This document shows, piece by piece, positions 1-6,323 of a DNA stretch of 9,362 nucleotides; position 1 is the first letter of the stretch, and the number at the start of each line of letters is the position of its first letter. Both the position numbers and the translations under genes were made by a program. Source of the DNA: Ruminiclostridium sp. (lineage in GTDB: Bacteria > Bacillota_A > Clostridia > Oscillospirales > Ruminococcaceae); the NCBI GenBank assembly GCA_017550775.1, contig JAFZOA010000164.1, forward strand, positions 1 through 9,362, given 5' to 3'. The notes beneath the pieces were generated by a model that was not told where the DNA came from, did not search any database, and was given only the letters and a program-made list of their open reading frames with translations.

Positions 1-125
1 GGACCGCCGCCCCCGGACCCCTTGCGCCAGCGGATTTGCGAAGCAATATCATAGACGCATGGACCCATGCCGTAACACGGAACTTGAACAGTCTTGTTAC
101 AGAACAAACGTTTTTTGACAAGCTG
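1..125. other. Left-edge segment, unresolved; possible 3' end of a plus-strand gene
   Basis: No gene can be assigned here. The terminator just to the right points along the plus strand, which implies a plus-strand gene ending at or before this segment. Three plus-strand frames are open from the edge: one stops at 52-54, one at 116-118 (just before the terminator stem) and one runs through the terminator to 180-182. The frame stopping at 116-118 has the most natural position relative to the hairpin, but none of the three peptides is recognisable. Minus-strand frames across the segment are also open, so openness alone is not informative in this GC-rich stretch. Confidence 0.25.
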
Positions 126-172
126 AATGCTCCAAGCAGCATAATAATGCTGCTTGGAGCATTGTCTTTTTT
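126..172 (+). terminator. Rho-independent terminator, plus-strand orientation
   Basis: A perfect 16-bp inverted repeat (126-141 with 148-163) encloses a 6-base TAATAA loop and is followed on the plus strand by GTC and a run of six T. This is a textbook intrinsic terminator for transcription from the left edge. Read on the minus strand the stem is followed by CAGCTTGTC with no T run, so it is not a normal terminator for the exporter operon whose stop codon overlaps its T tract (171-173), although the stem could still protect that transcript's 3' end. The two transcription units converge here. Confidence 0.85.
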
Positions 173-977
173 AATTCCCTGAGCTTTTATAGAACCGGAT
201 ACTGAACCTCCAGAAGCAGTATGCCGCAAGATACATCAGAATACCGATGACCGGCGTAAGGTACATATAGATCTCGGGGTACTGCGCCATGTCGCTCTTT
301 CTGAGCAGGAACTGTGCCGGGAAATAATTCACGAACGCGAAGGGCATAACGTAGATCATGAGCACCTGAATGAACCTGTTGAAAATGCTTATCGGATAAC
401 CGGCGAATTTTCGCATATTCCAGTAAAGCATCTCTTTCAGGCTTTCGGTCTGGAGCAGATAGATGTTCAGAGCGGCAAGGAGCAGAAATACCGCGCCTTG
501 TATCAGAACTCCGCCCGCTACTGTCAGGATATAGTACAGCGCGTTGAAGAAGTTCCACTGTATTCCCACCTTCCCCGCGGACAACAGAAACAGTGCTATT
601 CCGAGACCGCCGTGACCGATAGCCGCGAACCAGTCCGAATTTACGAATATGATCTGAAACAGAAGTCCCCGCGGACGGAGTATGAACCTGTCAAAGCTTC
701 CGTCACGCACCGTTTTTCCGAAATCCCTCAGCCCCGTGAAGAAGATTATCATTATCCCGTAGGTGAGGAAAAGCAGGCTGAACAGAAACAGCATTTCGTA
801 GATGTCCCAGCCGTTCAGCGTGTCGAATTTCAGCAGTGTGAACCATATCACGATGATCCCCGTCGCCTCACGCAGGAAAACCGCAAGGGATCGGAGCACG
901 GCATCGACGCGGTACTGGAACCACGCCTTTGCCGTTGTCTTCGTATATATCGCCATTAAATGCAATGTATCTTTCAT
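171..977 (-). CDS. ABC-2 type exporter permease (DUF990 / COG3694-like), second permease of the pair
   Basis: A 268-residue integral membrane protein with about six hydrophobic segments (roughly residues 27-50, 61-81, 116-134, 147-173, 200-220 and 239-260). It carries the motif DGSFDRFILRP at 92-102, between segments 2 and 3; the neighbouring permease has the matching DGSISTELLRP, so the two are family relatives. This fits the DUF990 (ABC2_membrane_6) permeases that occur as a pair beside a COG4586-type ATPase. The ATG start is one base after the TGA of the previous gene and is preceded by a strong GGGAGG site about seven bases away, so translation is probably coupled. It is the last gene of the operon. 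Family function is poorly defined; I recall a cyanobacterial member linked to methyl viologen export, which says little about this substrate. Permease assignment is firm, substrate unknown. Confidence 0.9.
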   Translation of the reverse strand: MKDTLHLMAIYTKTTAKAWFQYRVDAVLRSLAVFLREATGIIVIWFTLLKFDTLNGWDIYEMLFLFSLLFLTYGIMIIFFTGLRDFGKTVRDGSFDRFILRPRGLLFQIIFVNSDWFAAIGHGGLGIALFLLSAGKVGIQWNFFNALYYILTVAGGVLIQGAVFLLLAALNIYLLQTESLKEMLYWNMRKFAGYPISIFNRFIQVLMIYVMPFAFVNYFPAQFLLRKSDMAQYPEIYMYLTPVIGILMYLAAYCFWRFSIRFYKSSGN

Positions 978-978
978 T

Positions 979-1767
979 TCAGCCTCCCTGAACGATAAGC
1001 TTGCGCTGTCCCTTCCGCCACAGCAGACCGCCGAGCAGGTATATCAGCACGATCCATACGATCTGTATCGCACATTTCACCGCGATCTCCCCGTAAGTGA
1101 GCTGACCGAGATATATCTGCACCGGCGTGAAGCAGATCGACGCAAAGGGAGTGAAATTCAGCACGCCCTGCATCCAGTCCGGCATGAACCAGAGTGGTAT
1201 CATCGAGCCGGAAAGTACATTCACAAACACATTCTTGATAGTGACAAGGCTCCAGATGTTTATGAGCCAGAATGATGTCATCTGTATCGCAAAGCTTATG
1301 GACCAGAGAACGCCGCAGCCGAGTATCGCGCTCAGTATGAACAGCAGCAGACACGGGATATCCGCGGGCGCTTCCACCCCGGTCGTAAGCAGGGCGACGA
1401 TAAGCACGGGGATAAACTTGAATATCAGATTGAACGCTGAATTGCCGATATTCTCGGCTATCATTCTCCCCTTGAAGCTTATGGGGCGCAGCAGCTCCGT
1501 GGATATGCTCCCGTCCCAGATCTTGTTCGGAAGAAAATAATCGTCCGGCGTGAATATCGCTTCAAGCCCGAGTGACAGCACAAAATTCGTCGTGACCATA
1601 GACATCGTTATGCCGTCCACCTGCTCCGCACCGCCGTACAGCGCGCGGTAGATCTCGTAGAAGATCAGAAGCTGGAGAACAGTGGAGATTATGCTCATAA
1701 GGTGGTCGAAGCGGTACGCGCTCCTCCCGAGAAAAACCTTTCTGGCGTAAGCAATATATGCCCTCAC
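979..1767 (-). CDS. ABC-2 type exporter permease (DUF990 / COG4587-like), first permease of the pair
   Basis: A 262-residue polytopic membrane protein with about six hydrophobic segments (roughly 22-44, 55-72, 109-129, 136-162, 169-195 and 230-249). The family motif DGSISTELLRP lies at 85-95, in the cytoplasmic region expected to contact the ATPase. A conserved-looking stretch SGSMIPLWFMPDW (residues 186-198) precedes the C-terminal helices. The start is GTG at 1765-1767, overlapping the preceding ATPase stop by four bases (GTGA) and preceded by a good GGGAGG site; no in-frame ATG would give a better start. It would pair with the downstream permease to form the membrane channel of the exporter. 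Similarity between the two permeases suggests an old duplication. Confidence 0.9.
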   Translation of the reverse strand: MRAYIAYARKVFLGRSAYRFDHLMSIISTVLQLLIFYEIYRALYGGAEQVDGITMSMVTTNFVLSLGLEAIFTPDDYFLPNKIWDGSISTELLRPISFKGRMIAENIGNSAFNLIFKFIPVLIVALLTTGVEAPADIPCLLLFILSAILGCGVLWSISFAIQMTSFWLINIWSLVTIKNVFVNVLSGSMIPLWFMPDWMQGVLNFTPFASICFTPVQIYLGQLTYGEIAVKCAIQIVWIVLIYLLGGLLWRKGQRKLIVQGG

Positions 1768-2747
1768 GCAGCTCCCTCCCCGCTGTATATTTTCCGGATT
1801 ATGCTCTCGATATCCGGCTCGGAGATGTTGATATCGCGCACGCTGTATTTTTGCAGCAGCAGCGACATCAGATCGTTGATGTGAATGTCTTTTCCGAAAA
1901 TGAAGCGCTTGTGCCGCGAGTCTATATTCTCGGTCTCAACGCCGTTTATGGGCTGTGTCTCTGTGTCCGTAATAAACTCCACTTCAAGCGTTCTCGTTGA
2001 ATCGTAATGCTCCCGGATATCGGACAGCGCGCCGTCATAGACCTTGCTCCCCTTGTCTATGATTATGACGCGTTTGCAGGTCTTTTCGATATCCTGCATA
2101 TCATGAGTGGTGAATATCATCGTCACATTGTCCTGTGCGTTCAGCTCGCGGATAAAGCTTCGTATTACCTCTTTACCGACGACATCGACGCCGATAGTCG
2201 GCTCGTCGAAGAACACGATCTCCGGGGAATGCAGCAGAGCCGCCGCGATATCGGAGCGCATACGCTGACCCAGCGAGAGCTGACGCACAGGCTGGTTTAT
2301 GAAGCCGCCCATATCCAGCATTTCCGTAAATCTGTCTATATTCTTCCTGTAAACATCGTCCGGTATGCGGTATATGGCTTTCAGAAGCTCAAAGCTGTCG
2401 ATCACGGGCAAGTCCCACTGGAGCTGTGATTTCTGCCCGAATACCACACCTATCCTGCCGACATAGCTTTTGCGCTGCTTGTAGGGGATAACGCCCGAGC
2501 AGGTGATCTCGCCGCTGTCGGGATAGAGGATACCGGACAGCATTTTGATAGTGGTGGATTTTCCCGCGCCGTTGGGACCGATAAATCCCACCATTTCCCC
2601 CTGACCGATAGAAAAGCTTATGTCCTTCACGGCCTCGCGCTTTTCGTATTTCGGCGCGACGAGGTTTGCGAGCATACCGGGAATGCCGCTCCTGCGCTTG
2701 CTTACTTTGAATGTTTTGCTGATGTTTTTTACTTCGATAAAGCTCAT
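1764..2747 (-). CDS. ABC exporter ATPase (COG4586-like), complete catalytic motifs
   Basis: A 327-residue cytoplasmic ATPase that powers the DUF990 permeases. Visible motifs in order are Walker A GPNGAGKST (57-65), Q-loop FGQ (103-105) in the stretch GVVFGQKSQLQWDLP typical of this subfamily, signature LSLGQ (157-161), Walker B IVFFDEP (177-183) with catalytic Glu182, D-loop GVD and switch His215 (TTHDM). Residues from about 250 onward form an accessory C-terminal domain also present in the upstream paralogue. The N-terminal 30 residues before the nucleotide-binding fold (SKRRSGIPGMLANLVAPKYE) are also typical of COG4586. The ATG overlaps the previous gene's stop as ATGA and has an AAGGGG site, so the operon is translationally coupled at this junction. 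Confidence 0.93.
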   Translation of the reverse strand: MSFIEVKNISKTFKVSKRRSGIPGMLANLVAPKYEKREAVKDISFSIGQGEMVGFIGPNGAGKSTTIKMLSGILYPDSGEITCSGVIPYKQRKSYVGRIGVVFGQKSQLQWDLPVIDSFELLKAIYRIPDDVYRKNIDRFTEMLDMGGFINQPVRQLSLGQRMRSDIAAALLHSPEIVFFDEPTIGVDVVGKEVIRSFIRELNAQDNVTMIFTTHDMQDIEKTCKRVIIIDKGSKVYDGALSDIREHYDSTRTLEVEFITDTETQPINGVETENIDSRHKRFIFGKDIHINDLMSLLLQKYSVRDINISEPDIESIIRKIYSGEGAA

Positions 2748-3628
2748 TTTAATCCCCTTATCTGTATTACAAGTTCTTCGAGATCCGGCTTGTGTACGCC
2801 GATCCCGGTTATTTCCGTCTGTTTCAGCAGCAGCGCCGTGATCTGTGCCGCCGTTATGTGGTTTGAGTTATACTCAAGCTTCAGTGTATTCCCTTCGAGC
2901 GAGTACTTCTGTAATGGAAGGTCGTCAAGATCGGGAACTCTTCCGCTGAAATGCACGGTCACCCGGTTTATCGGCAAATACCTGCTCCGGAGGTTATCAA
3001 GGCTCCCGTAAAAAACAAGCTTCCCGCCGTCAAGTATCGCAAGCCTTGTGCAGAGCTTCGATATCCCCGACATATCGTGAGACGTGAGAAACACCGTCAT
3101 ACCGCTGCTTTGTTTCAGAACTTCGCTAAGTTCGGATTTCCCGTTTTCGTCGAGCCCGACATTCGGCTCGTCAAGCAGCAGCAGCTTCGGCTCGTACAGC
3201 AGCGCCGCGCCAAGCTCCGCCCTCATTTTCTGACCGAGCGAAAGATCCTTTACCCTGTATCCGGGCAGCTCCGCGAACCCGAGCTTTTCCGAAAGCACGG
3301 AATACCTCCGCCCGAAATATTCCGAGGACAAGCCGTAGATCTCCGCTATCATCTCAAAGCCCTGCATCACCGTATCTTCCGGGTTCAGCAGCGGCGTTCC
3401 GGCAATGAACGCGCTTATGTCGGAAGCATATTTTCTCCGGTATTTCACGGGGTCTTTTCCAAGCGTCCAGATATTGCCGCTGTCCGGCGCGAGAAGTCCG
3501 CAGGCAAGCTTTATAAGGGTGGTTTTCCCCGTACCCGAAGCTCCGATGATACCGACGATCTCACCCTTCGGAATGTTGAGCGTTATATCCGAAAGACAAT
3601 ACTTGCTGACGTTTTCAAAATTTATCAT
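2744..3628 (-). CDS. ABC exporter ATPase, paralogue with a divergent Q-loop; first gene of the exporter operon
   Basis: A 294-residue ABC ATPase. Motifs are Walker A GASGTGKT (29-36), signature LSLGQ (129-133), Walker B LLLLDEP (149-155) with Glu154, D-loop GLD and His184 (TSHDM). At the Q-loop, where the neighbouring ATPase reads FGQKSQL, this protein reads IAGTPLL (75-81), so the usual glutamine appears to be missing. The C-terminal domain (about 222-294) aligns by eye with that of the neighbour (LLLQK...PDIESII versus LLLKQ...PDLEELV), pointing to a tandem duplication. I chose the ATG at 3626-3628 because GGAGG lies at 3633-3637 just upstream and the ATPase fold begins at once; the longer reading frame up to 3751 would add 41 unrelated residues across the promoter and into the kinase gene. 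Confidence 0.9.
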   Translation of the reverse strand: MINFENVSKYCLSDITLNIPKGEIVGIIGASGTGKTTLIKLACGLLAPDSGNIWTLGKDPVKYRRKYASDISAFIAGTPLLNPEDTVMQGFEMIAEIYGLSSEYFGRRYSVLSEKLGFAELPGYRVKDLSLGQKMRAELGAALLYEPKLLLLDEPNVGLDENGKSELSEVLKQSSGMTVFLTSHDMSGISKLCTRLAILDGGKLVFYGSLDNLRSRYLPINRVTVHFSGRVPDLDDLPLQKYSLEGNTLKLEYNSNHITAAQITALLLKQTEITGIGVHKPDLEELVIQIRGLK

Positions 3629-3680
3629 AATGCCTCCGATAATACAATTATATCCCCTGCAACACTGAATTGCAAGGGAC
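3629..3680 (-). promoter_or_regulatory. Promoter of the ABC exporter operon
   Basis: On the minus strand a TTGCAA -35 box (3670-3675) and a perfect TATAAT -10 box (3647-3652) are separated by exactly 17 bp. Transcription would start near 3640, giving a very short leader of about 12 bases containing the GGAGG ribosome binding site (3633-3637), four bases from the ATG. This means the exporter operon can be transcribed apart from the two-component genes upstream. An inverted repeat TGCAA (3658-3662) / TTGCA (3670-3674) lies between and over the promoter boxes and could be an operator. Confidence 0.75.
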
Positions 3681-3700
3681 AGGGACAAACGACAGTCACA
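3679..3700. repeat. Imperfect direct repeats upstream of the exporter promoter
   Basis: On the plus strand ACAGGGACA (3679-3687) and ACAGTCACA (3692-3700) match at seven of nine positions and start 13 bp apart. They sit immediately upstream of the -35 box of the exporter promoter, a position suited to an activator, and overlap the stop codon of the kinase gene. Binding by the LytTR response regulator encoded next door is a guess; LytTR sites are usually spaced nearer 21-22 bp start to start, so the fit is imperfect. Confidence 0.3.
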
Positions 3701-4415
3701 CGGGGATAAACGACGAGACGCAGAAAAAACCGTCCTCCTCGTAAAAATCACACATTCCGCCGTGCTTTTCGCATATTGACCGTATCTGCGGGACTCCCAT
3801 ACCGTGGGCGGTTTTCTCGGGTTTTGAGCTTTCGAGCCGGGGGTTATCAGACAGAACGGACCCTTCGATCCTGTTCTTTATCAGGATAGTTTCATACTCG
3901 CGACGGCGCGCGATACGGACAACGATTTCCGGGGAAGTCTCTTTTTCGCTCGCTTCGATCGCATTATCGAGCATATTTGACAGCAGCGCCGAGAAGTCTA
4001 TGCTCTCCATTCTCGCGAAGGACAGGTTTTCTATCTCCGCCTTTACCGCTATCCCCTTCCCCCGCGCAAGGTTCAGCTTCTCGTTCAGAATGTGGTTCAT
4101 AAGCGAATTGCCCGTCTCGATATAGCTGTGGACGGAGTTCAGCTTATCGAGTATCTCCGATGTGTACGCTTTCGCCGCCGCAGTCTCGTTGCCGTTCAGA
4201 TATGACGCGATCACCATGAGATGATTGCGCATATCGTGCTTGATGCTCCGTATGCTTTCGTGCAGTCTGCGGACTTCCTCGTCCTGACGCGAAATGCTTT
4301 CCGCCGCAGCTTTCAGCTCGGACAGCTCATATTCGGCTTCCGTTTTTTCGCTCAGCACGCGGTTATACTTTTCCAGGAGAGCGTCATATTCCGCTTGCAG
4401 TTTCTTTCCGTTCAT
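3696..4415 (-). CDS. Soluble GHKL-family sensor histidine kinase (LytTR-system type)
   Basis: A 239-residue histidine kinase of the AgrC/VirS-like GHKL group. The N-terminus (about 1-55) is a charged, heptad-like helix suggesting a coiled coil. The phospho-acceptor box is SIKHDMRNHL (57-66) with His60, the N-box is NMLDNAIEA (147-155), and the G-box is HGMGVPQIR (204-212). No transmembrane segment or recognised input domain is visible, so it is predicted to be cytoplasmic, unlike most of its relatives. The chosen start (ATG, 4413-4415) overlaps the response regulator stop as ATGA, indicating coupled translation; the 29 extra residues of the longer frame up to 4502 would lie wholly inside the regulator gene. 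It should phosphorylate the response regulator encoded just upstream. Confidence 0.88.
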   Translation of the reverse strand: MNGKKLQAEYDALLEKYNRVLSEKTEAEYELSELKAAAESISRQDEEVRRLHESIRSIKHDMRNHLMVIASYLNGNETAAAKAYTSEILDKLNSVHSYIETGNSLMNHILNEKLNLARGKGIAVKAEIENLSFARMESIDFSALLSNMLDNAIEASEKETSPEIVVRIARRREYETILIKNRIEGSVLSDNPRLESSKPEKTAHGMGVPQIRSICEKHGGMCDFYEEDGFFCVSSFIPV

Positions 4416-5101
4416 CCGAGCATATACCTCATAAGTTGTTTTCGTGCCGCTTCCGAATAGCTTCGTCCGATCGGGAGACGGGTGTTGTCGTCGAGCACAC
4501 ATTCATCGGGGTTTATGATCTTCACCGCCGACTGATTGACGAGAAAACCCTTGTGTATTCGCACGAATCCGTTTTCCGAAAGCGTGTTTTCGAGTGAAGC
4601 CATAGTATCACGAAACCGGTATTCCTCCGACGAGAAAAGCTTTATGTAATTACCGTCGGACTCAAAATACCGTATATCATCAAGTCTCATCTTCACATCG
4701 CCCTCCGCCGAATGAAAGCAGAAGTGTTTATCCTTGCCGCTTATTTCTCCGGCGGCATCGGCAAGCATTTTCGGAAGCTCCTGTGTCAGATGTGATTTGC
4801 GGACAAAGCCGAATGGGTGAAACTGTAAGCTGTCATATACAAGCTCATCGTGGCTCGTGACGAATATCAGAAGGGGTCTTGCCGACATACCCGACAAAGC
4901 GCGGGCGATGTCGAGACCGCTCAGCTCCGGCATATCTATATCGAGCAGCAAAATGTCACAGTTCCCGTCTTTCAGTGACGAGAGAAGATCGCGACCGTTA
5001 CGGAACGCGGATATACTGCTGTCGCTTATAACCCCGGACGTAAGTCCGGCTATATCAGTAAGCATCTTCTGTTCATCGTCACAAATCATTATCCGTGTCA
5101 T
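4412..5101 (-). CDS. LytTR-family response regulator
   Basis: A 229-residue two-component response regulator with an N-terminal receiver domain (about 3-115) and a C-terminal LytTR DNA-binding domain (about 127-228). Receiver landmarks are acidic residues Asp8 and Asp9, phospho-acceptor Asp54 (LLLDIDMP), Thr82 (FVTSHDE) and Lys102. The LytTR domain shows the family pattern IRYFESDGNYIKLF followed by FVRIHKGFLVN. The ATG at 5101 is preceded by AAGGTG about eight bases upstream and by a good promoter. The kinase gene follows with a four-base overlap and the exporter operon lies beyond, making the exporter the most likely target. Unlike the second LytTR protein in this window it has a complete receiver domain. 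Confidence 0.93.
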   Translation of the reverse strand: MTRIMICDDEQKMLTDIAGLTSGVISDSSISAFRNGRDLLSSLKDGNCDILLLDIDMPELSGLDIARALSGMSARPLLIFVTSHDELVYDSLQFHPFGFVRKSHLTQELPKMLADAAGEISGKDKHFCFHSAEGDVKMRLDDIRYFESDGNYIKLFSSEEYRFRDTMASLENTLSENGFVRIHKGFLVNQSAVKIINPDECVLDDNTRLPIGRSYSEAARKQLMRYMLG

Positions 5102-5112
5102 ATTATCACCTT

Positions 5113-5148
5113 AACCGTAATTATATCACATCTTGCTGCTAATTTCAA
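5113..5148 (-). promoter_or_regulatory. Promoter of the two-component operon
   Basis: On the minus strand TTGAAA (5143-5148) and TATAAT (5120-5125) are separated by 17 bp, and the response regulator start codon follows about 19 bases after the -10 box with a ribosome binding site between. A short palindrome ACAATTGT (5161-5168) lies upstream of the -35 box inside the repeat-rich gap. Confidence 0.75.
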
Positions 5149-5162
5149 CATTAATAATTGAC

Positions 5163-5287
5163 AATTGTGGTGCGCGTTTTTTTATTATTACTTTGGCAAC
5201 TGAATATTGTTAAAACCGGTATTTCAAAGAACAAAACTACCAATATTTAATTGCCGGAGTAATAATAATTAATAATTGTGGTGCGCG
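5163..5287. repeat. Long inverted repeat flanked by 14-bp direct repeats (MITE-like)
   Basis: Two 28-base arms, 5182-5209 and 5241-5268, are complementary at 24 of 28 positions and enclose a 31-base loop. In plus-strand RNA three of the four mismatches become G-U pairs (5193/5257, 5194/5256, 5202/5248), leaving only C5200/A5250 unpaired; minus-strand RNA would fold less well. Exact 14-base direct repeats AATTGTGGTGCGCG flank it at 5163-5176 and 5274-5287. A short inverted-repeat unit between direct repeats is the architecture of a small non-autonomous insertion, but the long direct repeats may instead be two copies of an interspersed motif. No protein is encoded. Confidence 0.7.
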
Positions 5288-5412
5288 CCAGGCACGCGTT
5301 TTAAATCGTGCCGAAGCGCGAAAGTATGTGCTCCTGAAGATAAATTGATGATCGACAATTAAAGAGCGGACTTCGCCCACGATCTCAAATCGCGGCGAAG
5401 CCGCCACCACAA
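5274..5412. repeat. GC-rich structured repeat segment with several hairpins
   Basis: This non-coding stretch is bounded by TTGTGGTG (5276-5283) and its inverted copy CACCACAA (5405-5412). Inside are a hairpin GGCACG/CGTGCC (5291-5296 with 5307-5312) and a tight hairpin GCGGC-GAA-GCCGC (5392-5404). The composition is unlike the adjacent AT-rich sequence. The 67-codon minus-strand frame crossing it (5237-5440) has no supporting signal and reads through the hairpins and the heptamer array, so I treat it as spurious. The segment resembles an interspersed intergenic repeat or a small structured RNA. The 5392-5404 hairpin might contribute to ending the upstream hydrolase/LytTR/DUF3021 transcript, but lacks a T run. 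Confidence 0.5.
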
Positions 5413-5438
5413 CTGTAAACTGTAACCTGTAAACTGTC
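5411..5438. repeat. Four-unit heptanucleotide tandem repeat (AACTGTA)
   Basis: Four consecutive heptamers read AACTGTA, AACTGTA, ACCTGTA and AACTGTC on the plus strand (ACAGTTT-type on the minus strand). The array touches the stop codon of the DUF3021 gene (5437-5439). It resembles short tandemly repeated heptamers found between genes in several bacterial groups. Units one and four are 21 bp apart, close to the spacing of LytTR half-sites. Confidence 0.8.
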
Positions 5439-5874
5439 AACGTTCGCTGTTTCGTTTCTTGAATTCCATAAGGTCTTCGGTAAGGCGCTTTGCGGTCCTG
5501 TCGTCAAGTATCCACTGAATGACATGAACGGCGGCGAATACAAGAACTATACTTACCGCGACGCCCGCCGCTGCGAGTATGATCTGCGCGTCAGGCTCAT
5601 TCCCGCCGAAAATGAACATGATTATGACCGCAACGGTGAGCAGCAGATGTACGCATTTCCGAATTATCATCTGCTTTACTGTAAGCTCTTTTTTCGTGTG
5701 CATTATAAGAGACGGGATAAGCGCCACCGTTCCGTATATCCACGGATATATAAACACTTCATAACCGAATTTGTCGTCGGGTCTGAATATCATTCCCGTC
5801 GCGAACATGGCAAGGTTTATAAGCGCGACGGAAATGAAATAACCCGTCATGATCTCCTTTATCTGCTCCTTCAT
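5437..5874 (-). CDS. DUF3021 family four-helix membrane protein, partner of LytTR regulator
   Basis: A 145-residue protein with four predicted transmembrane helices (about 10-30, 40-58, 74-91 and 96-123) and a charged cytoplasmic tail. Size, topology and position directly after a free-standing LytTR gene fit the DUF3021 family. Such regulator/membrane-protein pairs are known as LytTR regulatory systems, in which the membrane protein restrains the regulator. Here the gene starts four bases after the LytTR stop with an AAAGGG site, so the two are co-translated. That it inhibits the regulator is inferred from related pairs, not seen. The stop codon overlaps a heptamer repeat array, suggesting the repeat sequence borders or has replaced the original 3' end. 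Confidence 0.85.
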   Translation of the reverse strand: MKEQIKEIMTGYFISVALINLAMFATGMIFRPDDKFGYEVFIYPWIYGTVALIPSLIMHTKKELTVKQMIIRKCVHLLLTVAVIIMFIFGGNEPDAQIILAAAGVAVSIVLVFAAVHVIQWILDDRTAKRLTEDLMEFKKRNSER

Positions 5875-5878
5875 CGTA

Positions 5879-6316
5879 TCACCCTTTCAGCTTTTCCTTG
5901 ATCTCCGGCACATACTTCCGGGATATGATAACTTCCTCTCCGTTGGTCAGCTTACAGAGAAATCTTCCGTTCAGAGCGGGTCTTATCGAGACTATCTTCA
6001 TAAGGTTCACTATGACCGCCTTCGATATCCTCACGAAATCCCTCGATGTGAGAAGCTCCTCGAACTCGTAGAGCTTCTTCCGCGAGCCGTAGCAGTCGTT
6101 TTCCATGTAGATGAACGTCCTGTCATCGACGGATTCGATGTAGAAAATGTCTATCACCGGGAGCCGGAACTGTTTCTCGTCCTTGCTCCCGATCACCGCT
6201 CCCTGGCGCGACTTCACGAAACGAACTATCTCGTCAACGCTCCGGTCGCTTTTGTAGCAGCCTATCTCGATATATTCCTTTTCGTTTTCTCCGATGTTGA
6301 CTATCCGTATGTCCAT
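5879..6316 (-). CDS. Free-standing LytTR DNA-binding transcriptional regulator
   Basis: A 145-residue protein with a short N-terminal region (1-45) and a LytTR DNA-binding domain (about 48-143), recognisable from VIDIFYIESVDDRTFIYM and DFVRISKAVIVNLMKI. There is no receiver domain and no phospho-acceptor aspartate, so it is not a classical response regulator. It starts seven bases after the hydrolase stop with a GAGGG ribosome binding site and is followed four bases on by the DUF3021 gene. Its likely target is its own operon promoter, where paired direct repeats lie just upstream of the -35 box. A non-autoregulatory role cannot be excluded. Confidence 0.9.
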   Translation of the reverse strand: MDIRIVNIGENEKEYIEIGCYKSDRSVDEIVRFVKSRQGAVIGSKDEKQFRLPVIDIFYIESVDDRTFIYMENDCYGSRKKLYEFEELLTSRDFVRISKAVIVNLMKIVSIRPALNGRFLCKLTNGEEVIISRKYVPEIKEKLKG

Positions 6317-6323
6317 AATTCCC

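Noticed and set aside
102..120. A LexA-like site (GAACAAACGTTT) and an adjacent TTGACA resembling a -35 box
   Set aside because: The best following -10 candidate (CATAAT, 140-145) is 19 bp away and lies inside the terminator stem, and no plus-strand gene follows. The SOS-box match is imperfect at its outer bases and not positioned in front of a gene.
171..1767. Long plus-strand frames opposite the two permease genes
   Set aside because: They lie wholly opposite well-supported permeases with family motifs, membrane segments and ribosome binding sites.
3629..3751. Upstream extension of the first exporter ATPase to a start at 3751
   Set aside because: It adds 41 residues unlike any ATPase N-terminus, crosses a strong promoter and overlaps the kinase gene, whereas the ATG at 3626-3628 has a GGAGG site.
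4416..4502. Upstream extension of the kinase to a start at 4502
   Set aside because: The extra 29 residues are the response regulator's coding sequence in another frame; the ATGA overlap at 4412-4415 gives the natural start.
5237..5440. 67-codon minus-strand frame across the repeat-rich gap
   Set aside because: It translates the hairpins and the heptamer array, has no ribosome binding site and no family features.
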